In this document: positions 30,831-40,617 of the stretch, in pieces
Layout of the letters: every line of letters starts with the position of its first letter
Position numbering within the stretch: the stretch's first letter is position 1
DNA from: [Phormidium] sp. LEGE 05292
GTDB taxonomy: Bacteria > Cyanobacteriota > Cyanobacteriia > Cyanobacteriales > Aerosakkonemataceae
Assembly: GCF_015207735.1 (NCBI RefSeq)
Contig: NZ_JADEWG010000001.1
Span: 124,001-188,000, forward strand
Direction of reading: 5' to 3'
DNA length: 64,000 nucleotides
Program-made: the position numbers and the translations under genes
The notes under the pieces: model-generated
What the model saw: only the letters and a program-made list of their open reading frames with translations
The model's database searches: none
Told to the model about the DNA's origin: nothing

Positions 30831-31982
30831 TCAAGTTAACATTAGTGGTTTATTTGTAGGTGGTGTGCTTTTTCCACAAACTTCGTAAATATCTTGCGCT
30901 TGTTGTTTCCCTCTAGGGACTACGCGATCGATCCAACGCACTTCAAAATATTCGGATTGAGTCAATTGAGAAATTACTGAATCACTAGCGATAATTCCAC
31001 AACTGTAATGTTTAGTTAATTCTTGCAGTCTTGATGCTGTATTTACCACATCACCAATTACTGTAGAATCAATCCGAGAATCAGCACCCAAAGCTCCTAT
31101 AATGCCTTTACCTGTATGGATTCCAATCCCAATATTAATGGGTTCTTCTAAGTTATATTTATCCCGTCCTTTATTAAATTCAATAATTTTTTGCTGCATC
31201 ATTAATGCCCCATTTACAGCATCTTGGGGGTGACTTTCTGGGCGATCGAATACAGCCATTAAAGCATCACCCAAGTATTTGTCAATAAACCCGTTATTTG
31301 CCATAATACAAGCATTCATTTCGGTAAAAAATACATTTAACCATTGAAAAGTCTCACTGGGAGTTTGCCCTTCACAAATTGTAGTAAACTTGCGAATATC
31401 ACAAAACAAAACCGTAATTTCTTCTTCTTGAGAGTTGCCTAATTGAATTGATTCTACTCCATTAGGCGCAATGCGATGCAGAAATTGATCGGGAACAAAT
31501 AAACGTAGCTTTTCGGAAAGTGCTAAATTAATATTCCAAGCTGCTGAGAATTGCCGTTTGGTTTTCTCTTTAATTTCTTGTTTTACTTGTTGCGATCGCA
31601 TTTCCTGAAGCCGTAACATATTAGCAATTTTTTGCAAAAGTAAATTATTTTTAAACGGCTTAGTTAAAAAATCATCACCCATTACTTCTAAACCGCGCAA
31701 TTTAGAATAATCATCATCTAACGCTGTCAAAAAAATAATCGGTATAGTTTGTAAATTACTATCTTCTCGTAACTTTTGACAAACCGCAAAACCATCCATT
31801 CCGGGCATCATAATATCTAATATAATTAAGTCGGGAATAGATGTTTCAGCAATTGTCAGTGCTTCTATTCCTGAAGTCGCTGACAGAGTTTTGTAACCTT
31901 CTACTCGTAGTAAACATTCTAGTAAAGTAATATTCACAGGCTCGTCATCTACGAGCAAAATGGTTGGCGGGTGGTTTAGCAT
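30831..31982 (-). CDS. Response regulator with class III adenylate/guanylate cyclase domain
   Basis: 383 aa. An N-terminal receiver domain (ILLVDDEPVN, phospho-acceptor Asp56 in LIILDIMMPGMDGF, then the switch Thr in IPIIFLTAL and the Lys in LTKPF) is joined by a short coiled coil (about 120-150) to a cyclase homology domain: VTVLFCDIRKFTTICEGQ with the first metal Asp, YLGDALMAVFD with the second, and VIGDVVNTASRLQEL carrying the transition-state Asn and Arg. It should produce cAMP or cGMP under phosphorylation control. The hybrid kinase about 470 bp upstream, same strand, is a plausible partner. Confidence 0.88.
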   Translation of the reverse strand: MLNHPPTILLVDDEPVNITLLECLLRVEGYKTLSATSGIEALTIAETSIPDLIILDIMMPGMDGFAVCQKLREDSNLQTIPIIFLTALDDDYSKLRGLEVMGDDFLTKPFKNNLLLQKIANMLRLQEMRSQQVKQEIKEKTKRQFSAAWNINLALSEKLRLFVPDQFLHRIAPNGVESIQLGNSQEEEITVLFCDIRKFTTICEGQTPSETFQWLNVFFTEMNACIMANNGFIDKYLGDALMAVFDRPESHPQDAVNGALMMQQKIIEFNKGRDKYNLEEPINIGIGIHTGKGIIGALGADSRIDSTVIGDVVNTASRLQELTKHYSCGIIASDSVISQLTQSEYFEVRWIDRVVPRGKQQAQDIYEVCGKSTPPTNKPLMLT

Positions 31983-32197
31983 AATTAAACAAAAAACTAC
32001 TAGTGTGGTACAACCACAAATTCCAACTTAGCAATAACTCCAAAGTCTTTAATTTTTTATGGCTTTGGTAATAGAGATACACCCGCTTTGTTCTGAACAT
32101 TAAGCCAGTGCAGTTGAAAAAAAGTGAAAAAGCTTGATCTAAGTTTAAGCCTTCTTTTCCTCTGTTGTCTGCCCTGGAGCTTTCCGCGTTTTTGTAC

Positions 32198-32361
32198 TAA
32201 CGCAAGTTGCTAGTTATTAATTCTTTCGGAGTTCCCCCCTTGAGTAAGGGGGGTGGTGGGGGGATCTAACGCTGTGATTACTAGGTTTTGATCCCCCCAA
32301 CCCCCCTTATTAAGGGGGGCTGAACAAAGAGTCAGACTTCTAATTAGCAACTTGAGTTACT
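32198..32361. repeat. Palindromic MITE-like element, 164 bp
   Basis: The gap between the cyclase and kinase genes holds one large imperfect palindrome. The outer arms (CAAGTTGCTAGTTA at about 32202-32215 versus TAATTAGCAACTTG at about 32341-32354) are complementary, and so are the inner arms (CCCCCCTTGAGTAAGGGGGG against the CCCCTTATTAAGGGGGG run near 32301-32319, and GGGGGGATC against GATCCCCCC). The G/C-rich core resembles the element at 43546-43646. It has no coding capacity. Origin as a non-autonomous repeat is inferred. Confidence 0.65.
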
Positions 32362-32455
32362 AGTTGTCAGGACTTTTACTCAAACGCCTGGAAAGCTTTC
32401 TTAATATATTGAAACAATTTAACTAAAAATCTTCAACTCTCAGCCCGGTTACTTA

Positions 32456-34732
32456 CTAATTTATTTCTTTTGGTGCTGTGTCTGTATACAAGCGCACACA
32501 AGCAATTAACTCATCGACTTTTAGGGGTTTACTCAAGTAGCCGTCAGCACCAGCGGCTAAACAACGATCGCGATCGCCAGACATAGCGATCGCCGTAACC
32601 GCAACTACTGGTACTCGTTTCCACAAATCATGCGCCTTCAGTTGGCGGATAATCTGAAATCCATCCACTTGGGGCAATTGAATATCCATTAAAATCAAAT
32701 CTGGTAGAGACTGGGGCGTAACTAAAGGAGAATAAATTGTCTGCATCATCGTTCCGCCATCATAAATCATCTCTACTTTATACCCTTCAAGTTCCAGCAC
32801 TTCGGAAATAAAAGCTTGGTTGTAGACTTGATCTTCCACCACCAAAACTCGCTTACTCTGGAATTTAGCTGGAGAAACTGAGGGTTCTTGAAGTCGCAGA
32901 TTAATTTTCGATGGCTGTGGGAACTCTACTGGCACTATCCCAGTTTGTTCCTGACGCATTTCCGTCAGCGGTAGCCAAACGCGGAACTTACTGCCTTTAT
33001 TTTCTTCCGATTCTAAAGAAACAGTACCACCATGTAATTCTGCTAACCGCTTTGTCAACACCAAACCCAAACCAGTACCTTCGTGATGACGTGCTAGGGA
33101 AGCATCCACCTGTTGAAAAGGACGGAACAGGAAATGCCATTTATGTTTGGGAATACCAATACCGGAGTCTTGCACTTCCAAGCAGAGGTAAGGAGTGCTG
33201 GGATTGATCGCAGAGCGATCGGGCCGATATTCTTTCTCTAATTGGCTACCATAAGCTAAACGGCTAGAAAGTTTAATTTTTCCGCCTTCCGGGGTAAATT
33301 TTACTGCATTGGAAAGCAAATTAATCAAAATCTGACAAGCCCGACGTTCGTCAATGTTCACCTGTTCCAAACGGTAATCTAATTCCAAAGTCAGCGCCAG
33401 TCGCTTTTTCAGTGCCCGCACTTGAATCATTTTCAGGCATTCTGTACATAGATAGTGGATTGAAATTGGCTTTAAGTTTAGTTCAGTTTTGCCAGCTTCA
33501 ATTTTGGAAAGATCGAGAATGTCGTTAATTAGCTGTAACAGGTGTTCGCCGCTTTTTTCGATCGTCTGAACATAATTAAGTTGCCGATCGCTCAAAGAAC
33601 CCGCGCTTTGGCGTAACAATAAATCAGAAAACCCTAAAATACTATTTAACGGCGTGCGTAACTCGTGAGACATCGAAGCTAAGAACTCTGATTTCATCTG
33701 CGAAGCGCGTTCTAAGTCTTCGTTGATCCGCAGCAAATTTTCTTGGGCTTGCACTCGTTCGATCGCCACACCCAAAGTCCGACAAGCTGCAATCAACATA
33801 TCTTGTTGCGGCGCTTCTTGTAGCTTCTGTAAACTCCGCGATTCTAAAGTTAGTACCCCAATAATCGTACCATCAGCTGCCGGGATCGGAAAAATCCCCA
33901 ATTGTCCGATCGCCGGATGCTTAAACCCAGGTAAAGCTTTCGGATGTTTATAATAATCATCGACAAAGATTGGTTCCCCAGTTTCCACTACATCCCAGAG
34001 TAACCCTTGACCATAAGGAATGCCTTGATTTAATAATGCAAGCATTTCCGCAACGGCAATTTCTCCATGAGTAGCAATAAATTGTGCCGAAATCCGATTA
34101 GTAATGGCGCTAGCATAACGCCGATCGCCATTACCTATAATTACTTTGACATCTCCGAATGCCGCGCCCGTTACTTCTACCAAATAGCTAAGGGCAAATT
34201 TGCCCAGTTCTTGTAAATCAGTAGCAGGTTGGAGTCGTTCTGTAAGTTGCAGTAAAAAGTTTAACCGCCTGACTTCTGCATTTAAGGAAGTTTGGGTTTC
34301 TGTGGCTGAACGCAGTGCTTGCTGATATGATGTCACATCACGGAACGTAAATAACCGTCCTCCGTCAGATGTCAATGTAGTGTAAACTTCCAAACAAATG
34401 CCATTACTTTGTTGCAAGTAAAAACAAGTGTTTGCTGTATCTGCTGTTTGTAAATATGTTTCCAACTGTTGCTTTTGTGATTCTGACCAGTAGCCTTGTT
34501 CTACAATAAAGTTGAAAATAGCTTCATCAGTAGGTTGTTTTTCCAGAAATACTGGAGATAATCCCCAAATCAGTGTCAACTTATTGTTAAATAAGATTAG
34601 CTGATGGGATTGAGCAAAAAGCGCGATCGCATTGTCCACTTGATTAACGATTAAATCCTCTTCTTGCTTTAGTTTTTGTAGGCGCATCTTTATAGATTCT
34701 AAATTCATCTTTAGTAGCAGTATTGAGGGCAA
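32456..34732 (-). CDS. Hybrid sensor histidine kinase (PAS-GAF-HisKA-HATPase-REC)
   Basis: 758-aa soluble hybrid kinase. The order is a PAS-like region (about 25-135), a GAF domain (about 165-320, with GEPIFVDDYYKHPKALPGF), a HisKA dimerisation helix with the phospho-His in MSHELRTPLNSILGFSDLL (about 354-372), the GHKL ATPase (N box ILINLLSNAVKF, G1 DSGIGI, G2 HHEGTGLGLVLTK) and a C-terminal receiver (VLVVEDQVYNQ, Asp in LILMDIQLPQVDGF, SKPLK). It autophosphorylates and relays phosphate inside the protein, possibly on to the cyclase response regulator downstream. An internal ATG at 34708 is an alternative start. Confidence 0.92.
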   Translation of the reverse strand: MPSILLLKMNLESIKMRLQKLKQEEDLIVNQVDNAIALFAQSHQLILFNNKLTLIWGLSPVFLEKQPTDEAIFNFIVEQGYWSESQKQQLETYLQTADTANTCFYLQQSNGICLEVYTTLTSDGGRLFTFRDVTSYQQALRSATETQTSLNAEVRRLNFLLQLTERLQPATDLQELGKFALSYLVEVTGAAFGDVKVIIGNGDRRYASAITNRISAQFIATHGEIAVAEMLALLNQGIPYGQGLLWDVVETGEPIFVDDYYKHPKALPGFKHPAIGQLGIFPIPAADGTIIGVLTLESRSLQKLQEAPQQDMLIAACRTLGVAIERVQAQENLLRINEDLERASQMKSEFLASMSHELRTPLNSILGFSDLLLRQSAGSLSDRQLNYVQTIEKSGEHLLQLINDILDLSKIEAGKTELNLKPISIHYLCTECLKMIQVRALKKRLALTLELDYRLEQVNIDERRACQILINLLSNAVKFTPEGGKIKLSSRLAYGSQLEKEYRPDRSAINPSTPYLCLEVQDSGIGIPKHKWHFLFRPFQQVDASLARHHEGTGLGLVLTKRLAELHGGTVSLESEENKGSKFRVWLPLTEMRQEQTGIVPVEFPQPSKINLRLQEPSVSPAKFQSKRVLVVEDQVYNQAFISEVLELEGYKVEMIYDGGTMMQTIYSPLVTPQSLPDLILMDIQLPQVDGFQIIRQLKAHDLWKRVPVVAVTAIAMSGDRDRCLAAGADGYLSKPLKVDELIACVRLYTDTAPKEIN

Positions 34733-34998
34733 AGAAACTATTTATACAATGGTTAATTTAACAAAAATTAACATTTTTGGTTGGTGAGTCTACTATCTGA
34801 TAGGTTGTGATCTAAAACACCTGCGTAAATTAAACAAGTGGAGAAAATATATTTGAAAAACCTGCTCTTAATGCTTGGTTCACTTCACCTGTCGTCAAAA
34901 AATATATCTCTCAAGGTCTACACTACCCATAATGGGTGAACGCTTTGAGTTAAATAGTGGGCACACTTTTGTTATAGGGAATTGAGGAGCTAGAGTCC

Positions 34999-36126
34999 AT
35001 GTTAATAGCTGAACAACGGGCAGATGAATTGCGAAAGCAGCTGCAAGTGGACTGTGAAAACATCAGCCAACAGACCCAAGAGAGTATTATAAAGTGGTTA
35101 TTAGGAAAAGATTTAGAGCGTTATGAAACCTTAGCCCCGAATCAATCAGCAATTGCCAAACAAGCAATAGAGTATCGTTACCGGATTTTACGGCATCGGT
35201 ACTTAGGAGTAGGGCCAGAAAGAGCATATAAAAATTTAATGACTCGCTTGGGTTCTTTGGTCATGCTCCGCAATAAAATTAAGACTTGGGTAGCCTTGAG
35301 TCGCGATCGCCAAAGAGCAGTAGTTGATGTTCTCCAGGAGGTAATTCAAGAATTATTGCAGTCCGATCGTTATCTACAAGAACAAATAGGCTGGATTCGG
35401 GAATGTACAGAAGACCCCAGATTGCGGAATGCTCTGTTATTAACCAGTACCGAAGAGTACTGTATGCGCCCGATTCGCAACCAACCTTTACTACTGTATC
35501 GTTTTGTTAACTACTTGCGACGTACTCAACGGGGCGGGATTACCCAAGTACCAACAGGAGACTTAGTGCGCTTAGTTTCCGAAGAAATAGTCCCCGAAGA
35601 AGCAGAAAACCCAGTCAGTTTGTTGGATAATCAAGCGATCGCCCAATACATAGAAAACCAAGAATGGGAAGAAAAACAAGCTGCCCGTCTCGCTGTTAAA
35701 AAAGAATTTGAAGCATATTTAGCCACAAATATTGATTCTCTAGCCTCGGAATGGCTCAAGCTTTATCTTCAAGGCAGATCCCAAGAAGAAATAGCCTGCG
35801 CTTTAAACAAACCTATTAAAGAAATCTATCGCCTGCGAGAAAAAATCAGCTACCATGCCATCAAAGTTTTTGCCCCAAAAATACAACCAGAGTTAGTTTC
35901 CACCTGGTTAGAAACCTCACTAAAAGAACACCGTCTAGGCTTAACCCCAAGTCAGTGGCAAGAATATTGGGACAGTTTAACACCACAACAACGGCGACTG
36001 TTGGACAAATTAACCACTGGCAAAACCCTAGAAGACGTAGCCCAAGACTTAAACCTGAAGACTAATCAAGTAATGGGGGAATGGATTAAACTTTACCTGG
36101 CAGCACAAGAAAAGCGCAACGCTTAG
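34999..36126 (+). CDS. HetZ-related protein
   Basis: 375-aa protein of the HetZ family, DNA-binding regulators of filamentous cyanobacteria (HetZ acts early in heterocyst differentiation). The C-terminal third is the clear match: an HTH-like segment (GRSQEEIACALNKPIKEIYR), then PELVSTWLETSLKEHRLGLT and the QWQEYWDSLTPQQRRLLDKL repeat and a final helical HTH-like unit (TLEDVAQDLNLKTNQVMGEW). The N-terminal half differs from canonical HetZ as I recall it, so this may be the paralogous group annotated HetZ-related rather than HetZ itself. It is followed by a PatU-like gene, as in hetZ-patU clusters. Confidence 0.75.
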   Translation: MLIAEQRADELRKQLQVDCENISQQTQESIIKWLLGKDLERYETLAPNQSAIAKQAIEYRYRILRHRYLGVGPERAYKNLMTRLGSLVMLRNKIKTWVALSRDRQRAVVDVLQEVIQELLQSDRYLQEQIGWIRECTEDPRLRNALLLTSTEEYCMRPIRNQPLLLYRFVNYLRRTQRGGITQVPTGDLVRLVSEEIVPEEAENPVSLLDNQAIAQYIENQEWEEKQAARLAVKKEFEAYLATNIDSLASEWLKLYLQGRSQEEIACALNKPIKEIYRLREKISYHAIKVFAPKIQPELVSTWLETSLKEHRLGLTPSQWQEYWDSLTPQQRRLLDKLTTGKTLEDVAQDLNLKTNQVMGEWIKLYLAAQEKRNA

Positions 36127-36531
36127 TAAAGAAATATAAAAAATCCAGGAAAAATTTTATTTTGAGGTAATGAGTAAAACGGTGCAAATATTTGCGATCG
36201 CTAACTCTAGCCATACAGTATCAGAAGACAACAGTTATAATATCCTGTAACTACCAGGGTGTATCGGAACCTGATACTTAGTTAAGTATTTATCCTGAGA
36301 AATTCAGGAAAAATCGCTTAAAGTTAACAGGTAATTTTTAATTGACTTTTGGCTGACCTGAAAACTTGTCATTTACCAGTTGATCCTCTCCTGCAACTCT
36401 ATTAGGCAGGAGAAGTATTGAGCTAAGTCCCAGCATTACTCAAAACCCATCAGGAACAGAGGAAAAAAAACAAGTAGAGACAAGAAAAGGTAACAAGTCA
36501 GAAAAAAACATCCAGGTCAGAGTAAATATTT
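36127..36531. other. Leader-like gap with inverted repeat
   Basis: This 405-bp gap separates the HetZ-related and PatU-like genes. GTATCAG at 36218-36224 and CTGATAC at 36271-36277 form the arms of a stem around CCTGTAACTACCAGG, itself a small hairpin. This could be a regulatory mRNA structure or part of a promoter. No ORF or known RNA family is recognised. Confidence 0.3.
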
Positions 36532-37761
36532 ATGCCACCTTTACAAGTTAGCTCTATAACAAGCAAGCAAACCAAAACTCAGGGAGAGGCTTTTTCATCA
36601 ATGAAAGATGACCCGCTTCAAGTAAATGAAGCCATGTTCCGCCTGATTGATGGTATTCTTCCCTTTGAAGCCTGTCTATATCATCAAGTCGTACCTCTTT
36701 CCCTAGAGGGAACCCGCCTGAACTTAGGTATGGTAGATACAAATGATACAGAAGCCTTGGATTATGTCCGCCGCATATTGGCTTACATGAACTGCTCGTT
36801 ATCACCACAACCTCTTTCTGCCAAAAATCACCAAGCATTGCTCTCAGCTTACTTAAGCCACACCGGACAGTTAAAGCCAACAGTATCCAACATAGAACAA
36901 CAAGAAATACCCAGAGGAAAGGCAAACCAAGATAATAAACCCACCCTGATTTTAGATGATGAAGAATCGGCTATAGATTATATAGAAGAAAAAAAACCAC
37001 CAGTTGTAAATTCACCACCAACAGTTCAGCAGCACTTAACAGCACAGAAACCACTATCTGCCAGTTCTAGTGCGAATAAGAAAGCACAAACACCTCCTGT
37101 TGCTCCCAGTCCAGGTTTGAGTTTACCGACTTTGGAAGTAGAAGCGCAATATCTATCTAGTCCGATCGAAGTATTGGCAAAACTGCCACCCAAAGTTTTA
37201 CTCAATGAATTACTCGCAAGAGTATTAGCCGGAGGAATTGGTCGGTTATATATAGAAAATCATGGCGACAAAGGACGGATTCTCTGGAGTCAAAACGGAG
37301 TTCTCCAGTTAGTCTTAGAAGGGGTAGATTCCTCTATCCTCCAGGGATTAATTCAAGAACTCAAGCGGTTAACCCACTTGCCTATGTTGCCAGTGGAAAA
37401 ACCAAAGCAAGCAGAAATTGAACGTATTTACAAGCAAAACCGCTTGTTGCTACGCCTACGAGTCATGCCTGCTACTTATGGAGAAGAAGCCACCCTTCAA
37501 GTACTAAGGGGCGCAGCTTTGAAATTTTATCAACAGCAACAGTTGGAAAACTTGAGTCGAGATGCCTTAAACATTGCCCAGCAGTTGCACCACAAAGTTA
37601 ATGAAATTCGAGACCGGACTAATCTTGACCCAAGCTTAAATACAGATAAGCTAGACGCTTTACCAGCTTTAGATGAAGTAGTTCAAAGCGTGGAAGAACA
37701 AATTAAATATTTAAGAATTATACAAGCTCAAGCTAAGAAAAATGACCATAACACAAAATAG
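36532..37761 (+). CDS. PilB-N-terminal-domain protein, PatU-like
   Basis: 409 aa. An MshEN/PilB N-terminal-like domain (about 25-115: FRLIDGILPFEACLYHQVVP, LNLGMVDTNDTEALDYVRRI) is followed by a disordered Pro/Ser/Gln linker (about 120-205) and a second domain (about 210-330) resembling the N2 part of pilus assembly ATPases (LLARVLAGGIGRLYIENHG, EEATLQVLRG), then a coiled-coil tail. The Walker A ATPase core of PilB is absent. This architecture, after a HetZ-family gene, matches PatU of filamentous cyanobacteria (heterocyst pattern regulation). ATG 36601 is an alternative start. Confidence 0.65.
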   Translation: MPPLQVSSITSKQTKTQGEAFSSMKDDPLQVNEAMFRLIDGILPFEACLYHQVVPLSLEGTRLNLGMVDTNDTEALDYVRRILAYMNCSLSPQPLSAKNHQALLSAYLSHTGQLKPTVSNIEQQEIPRGKANQDNKPTLILDDEESAIDYIEEKKPPVVNSPPTVQQHLTAQKPLSASSSANKKAQTPPVAPSPGLSLPTLEVEAQYLSSPIEVLAKLPPKVLLNELLARVLAGGIGRLYIENHGDKGRILWSQNGVLQLVLEGVDSSILQGLIQELKRLTHLPMLPVEKPKQAEIERIYKQNRLLLRLRVMPATYGEEATLQVLRGAALKFYQQQQLENLSRDALNIAQQLHHKVNEIRDRTNLDPSLNTDKLDALPALDEVVQSVEEQIKYLRIIQAQAKKNDHNTK

Positions 37762-37948
37762 TCCCGAAAGGAGTTAATGCTTTTACCTTTAAATAAGAAA
37801 TTCATTACGGCTGATTGAGCCTAAATTACCCGTCCCTAGACTACGATGGTAATTGCTAATAGTTTCTGCCACAAAAGCAGCCCTTGTTCAACCAAGGAGA
37901 AGACTTTTATTGCTGCCGATGCTGGTAATCGTGATTTTAAGATCTTTC

Positions 37949-38632
37949 ATGCAGACTGAAGATTTTAGTGAACTTTTTCCGCTTTTCAATACGGTCAATC
38001 CAGAGACCTTAGAATGGTTGCTATCGGTTGCCGACGAACACGAGTATCCCTCTGGCAGAGCAGTTCTTATGGAAGATGCTTGGGGTAATGCGGTTTACTT
38101 CGTGCTATCCGGTTGGGTGAAAGTCCGGCGCATTGCTGGTAACGATCGCATATCGCTGGCAATTCTAGGAAAAGGCGATTTTTTTGGAGAAATGGCGATT
38201 CTTGATGAATCTCCCCGTTCTACAGATGTCATTGCCCTGTCCTCAGTGCGATTACTCAGCGTTCACGCGCAGCGATTTATCCAGACTTTGTTTAAAGACC
38301 CGCAGCTACACCATAGAATGCTGCAACTGATGGTCAGAAGACTGCGCCAGATGAATCTTCGTTTTCAATTACGTCATCAACCACCCGCAGTTAAGTTGGC
38401 TAATAGTTTGATTTCTATGGGGGAAAACTACGGTCAAGTTACAGATACAGGAACGGAAATTTACAATATTCCATTCAAAGATTTGGCTGATGTAGCTGAT
38501 GTGGGTGTCGAGGATACTACTAAGATCATGGAAAAATTAGATAGTAAGGGTTGGATTAAAATCGACCCGTCGCGTCAAGTTATCCATTTAATCAATCTTA
38601 AGCAGTTGGCGCACCTTGCAGGAAAAATTTAA
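37949..38632 (+). CDS. Crp/Fnr family transcriptional regulator
   Basis: 227-aa regulator with an N-terminal cyclic-nucleotide-binding beta-roll (about 25-125: YFVLSGWVKVRRIAG, GDFFGEMAILDESPRSTDVIA, where the phosphate-binding cassette reads GEMAILDESPRST, close to cAMP-binding Crp) and a C-terminal winged helix (IPFKDLADVADVGVEDTTKIM). The arginine-serine pair of the cassette is kept, so a cyclic nucleotide ligand is plausible and would fit the cyclase gene at 30.8 kb. I chose ATG 37949 because it opens the conserved N terminus; upstream TTG 37853 and ATG 37919 are possible. Confidence 0.85.
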   Translation: MQTEDFSELFPLFNTVNPETLEWLLSVADEHEYPSGRAVLMEDAWGNAVYFVLSGWVKVRRIAGNDRISLAILGKGDFFGEMAILDESPRSTDVIALSSVRLLSVHAQRFIQTLFKDPQLHHRMLQLMVRRLRQMNLRFQLRHQPPAVKLANSLISMGENYGQVTDTGTEIYNIPFKDLADVADVGVEDTTKIMEKLDSKGWIKIDPSRQVIHLINLKQLAHLAGKI

Positions 38633-38751
38633 TCCGCTGTCACAACTTTTTAACTCGGTAAGGAAGAGGATTAAAGCAATTTTCTCCTCTTTCAAAATAT
38701 TGATTTGCAATTTTGAGCTAAGTAAATAAACATTATCAATTTTCAATTGCC

Positions 38752-40542
38752 ATGACAGAAGCAACTACCATTCGCCCTAGTAACTTGCCACGCACTGCAC
38801 CTAAAATACACTTTCAAGTGTCGATGCCTCAACCTAGTTCACATTTGTTTGAGGTGATTTTACAAATTTCGGGATGGTCGGCATCAGTTTTAGATTTAAA
38901 ACTTCCAGTTTGGACTCCCGGTTCTTATTTGGTGCGCGAGTATGCGAAAAATTTGCAAGATTTTTCAGTGCAAGCAGGGAAGACAATTTTGCCTTGGCGT
39001 AAGTTAGCCAAAAATCACTGGCAAGTGGGAACAAATGGGGTTTCAGAAGTTACAGTGCGCTATCGAGTTTTTGCCAATGAGTTATCGGTAAGAACTAATC
39101 ATTTAGATAGTTCTCACGGTTATTTTAATCCAGCGGCGCTATGTTTCTATATCCCAGAATTTACGGAACAACCAATCAAAATTACTATTGTTCCTCCGCA
39201 AGCCGATTGGCGCATTGCTACACCTTTACCTGCTGTTTCTGGTATGGAAAATACTTTTGAGGCGGCAGATTTTGATACTTTGGTGGATAGTCCGTTTGAA
39301 ATTGGTGTTCATCAATTTTATCAGTTTGAAGCTTTGGGTAAATCCCATGAGTTAGTAATTTGGGGAAAGGGAAATGCGGAACCGGAAGGAATTATTGAGG
39401 ATACTAAAAAAATCATTCAGGTAGAGGCAGATATTTTTGGAGGTTTACCTTACGAAAGATATTTGTTTTTGCTGCATTTGTCTCCCAATATCGGTGGAGG
39501 TTTGGAACATAAGTATGCTTGTTCGTTAATTTATCCCCGGTTTAATTTCCGCAAACAGGAGAAGTATGAGAGTTTCATGCAGTTAGTGGCGCATGAGTTT
39601 TTCCATTTGTGGAATGTGAAGAGATTGCGTCCGAAAGGCTTGGAAAAGTTTGATTATGATGGGGAAAATTACACTCCTTCGCTGTGGTTTTCGGAAGGAA
39701 CTACTAGCTATTACGATTTACAAATTCCTTGGCGTGCGGGAATCTATGATGCTAAGACTTTTTTGCATAATTTAAGTAAGGAAATTACTTTGTTGCAGAC
39801 GAAACCAGGTAGAAAAGTTCAACCTGTAAGTGAGTCGAGTTTTGATGCTTGGATTAAGCTGTATCGCCGGGATGCGAACAGTGATAATTGTCAGATTTCC
39901 TATTATTTGAAAGGGCAATTGATTTCGTTTTTGTTGGATTTGCTGATTCGGGAGAGACAGGGAAATGGGCGATCGCTTGATGATGTGATGCGCTATATGT
40001 GGGAGAATTTCGGTAAGGCGGAAATTGGGTTTACAGGTGAACAGTTGCAAGATGCGATCGAATTAGTAGCCGGAAAAGATTTAAGTGACTTTTTTGCCAG
40101 CTATATCGATGGTGTTGAAGAGTTACCTTTTGATAAATATTTAGCACCTTTCGGCTTACGTTTACAAGCTGATATTGATGCCGATCAGCCTCCTTATATT
40201 GGCTTAAAAGCCAAATTTCAAAATGGCAAACAAAAAATTGAATTTGTCGAATTTGATTCACCTGCACAATTAGCTGGTGTTAGTGCTGATGATGAATTAT
40301 TAGCAATTGATGGAATGCGAGTCAATGCAGATCAATTGAACGAAAGGTTAAAAGATTATCAACCAGGAGATACAATTCAATTGTCAATCTTCCATCAAGA
40401 TGAATTGCAAACTTTGTTAGTTACCTTAGCAGATCCTCAACCTACTAATTACAAAATTGTAGCTGTGGAAAATCCTAATCAAACTCAGCAAGAAAACTTT
40501 CACGCTTGGTTAGGAATTCCCTTAGCAAAACTGGCGAATTAA
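38752..40542 (+). CDS. M61 family metallopeptidase with PDZ domain
   Basis: 596-aa zinc peptidase of the glycyl-aminopeptidase (M61) family. An N-terminal beta-rich domain (about 15-180) leads to the gluzincin core with HEFFHLWN (zinc His281 and His285, catalytic Glu282) and the downstream Glu in WFSEGTTSYYD. A C-terminal PDZ domain (about 480-560: FDSPAQLAGVSADDELLAIDG) probably feeds substrates. There is no signal peptide, so it is probably cytoplasmic. ATG 38752 starts the protein; GLKAKF and the tail are normal. Confidence 0.9.
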   Translation: MTEATTIRPSNLPRTAPKIHFQVSMPQPSSHLFEVILQISGWSASVLDLKLPVWTPGSYLVREYAKNLQDFSVQAGKTILPWRKLAKNHWQVGTNGVSEVTVRYRVFANELSVRTNHLDSSHGYFNPAALCFYIPEFTEQPIKITIVPPQADWRIATPLPAVSGMENTFEAADFDTLVDSPFEIGVHQFYQFEALGKSHELVIWGKGNAEPEGIIEDTKKIIQVEADIFGGLPYERYLFLLHLSPNIGGGLEHKYACSLIYPRFNFRKQEKYESFMQLVAHEFFHLWNVKRLRPKGLEKFDYDGENYTPSLWFSEGTTSYYDLQIPWRAGIYDAKTFLHNLSKEITLLQTKPGRKVQPVSESSFDAWIKLYRRDANSDNCQISYYLKGQLISFLLDLLIRERQGNGRSLDDVMRYMWENFGKAEIGFTGEQLQDAIELVAGKDLSDFFASYIDGVEELPFDKYLAPFGLRLQADIDADQPPYIGLKAKFQNGKQKIEFVEFDSPAQLAGVSADDELLAIDGMRVNADQLNERLKDYQPGDTIQLSIFHQDELQTLLVTLADPQPTNYKIVAVENPNQTQQENFHAWLGIPLAKLAN

Positions 40543-40617
40543 CATGGCTTAGGGTGCGTTACGGTTACACCTAACGCACCTTTTTAATTCCATTAATTTA
40601 CGAAAATATAAACTACC

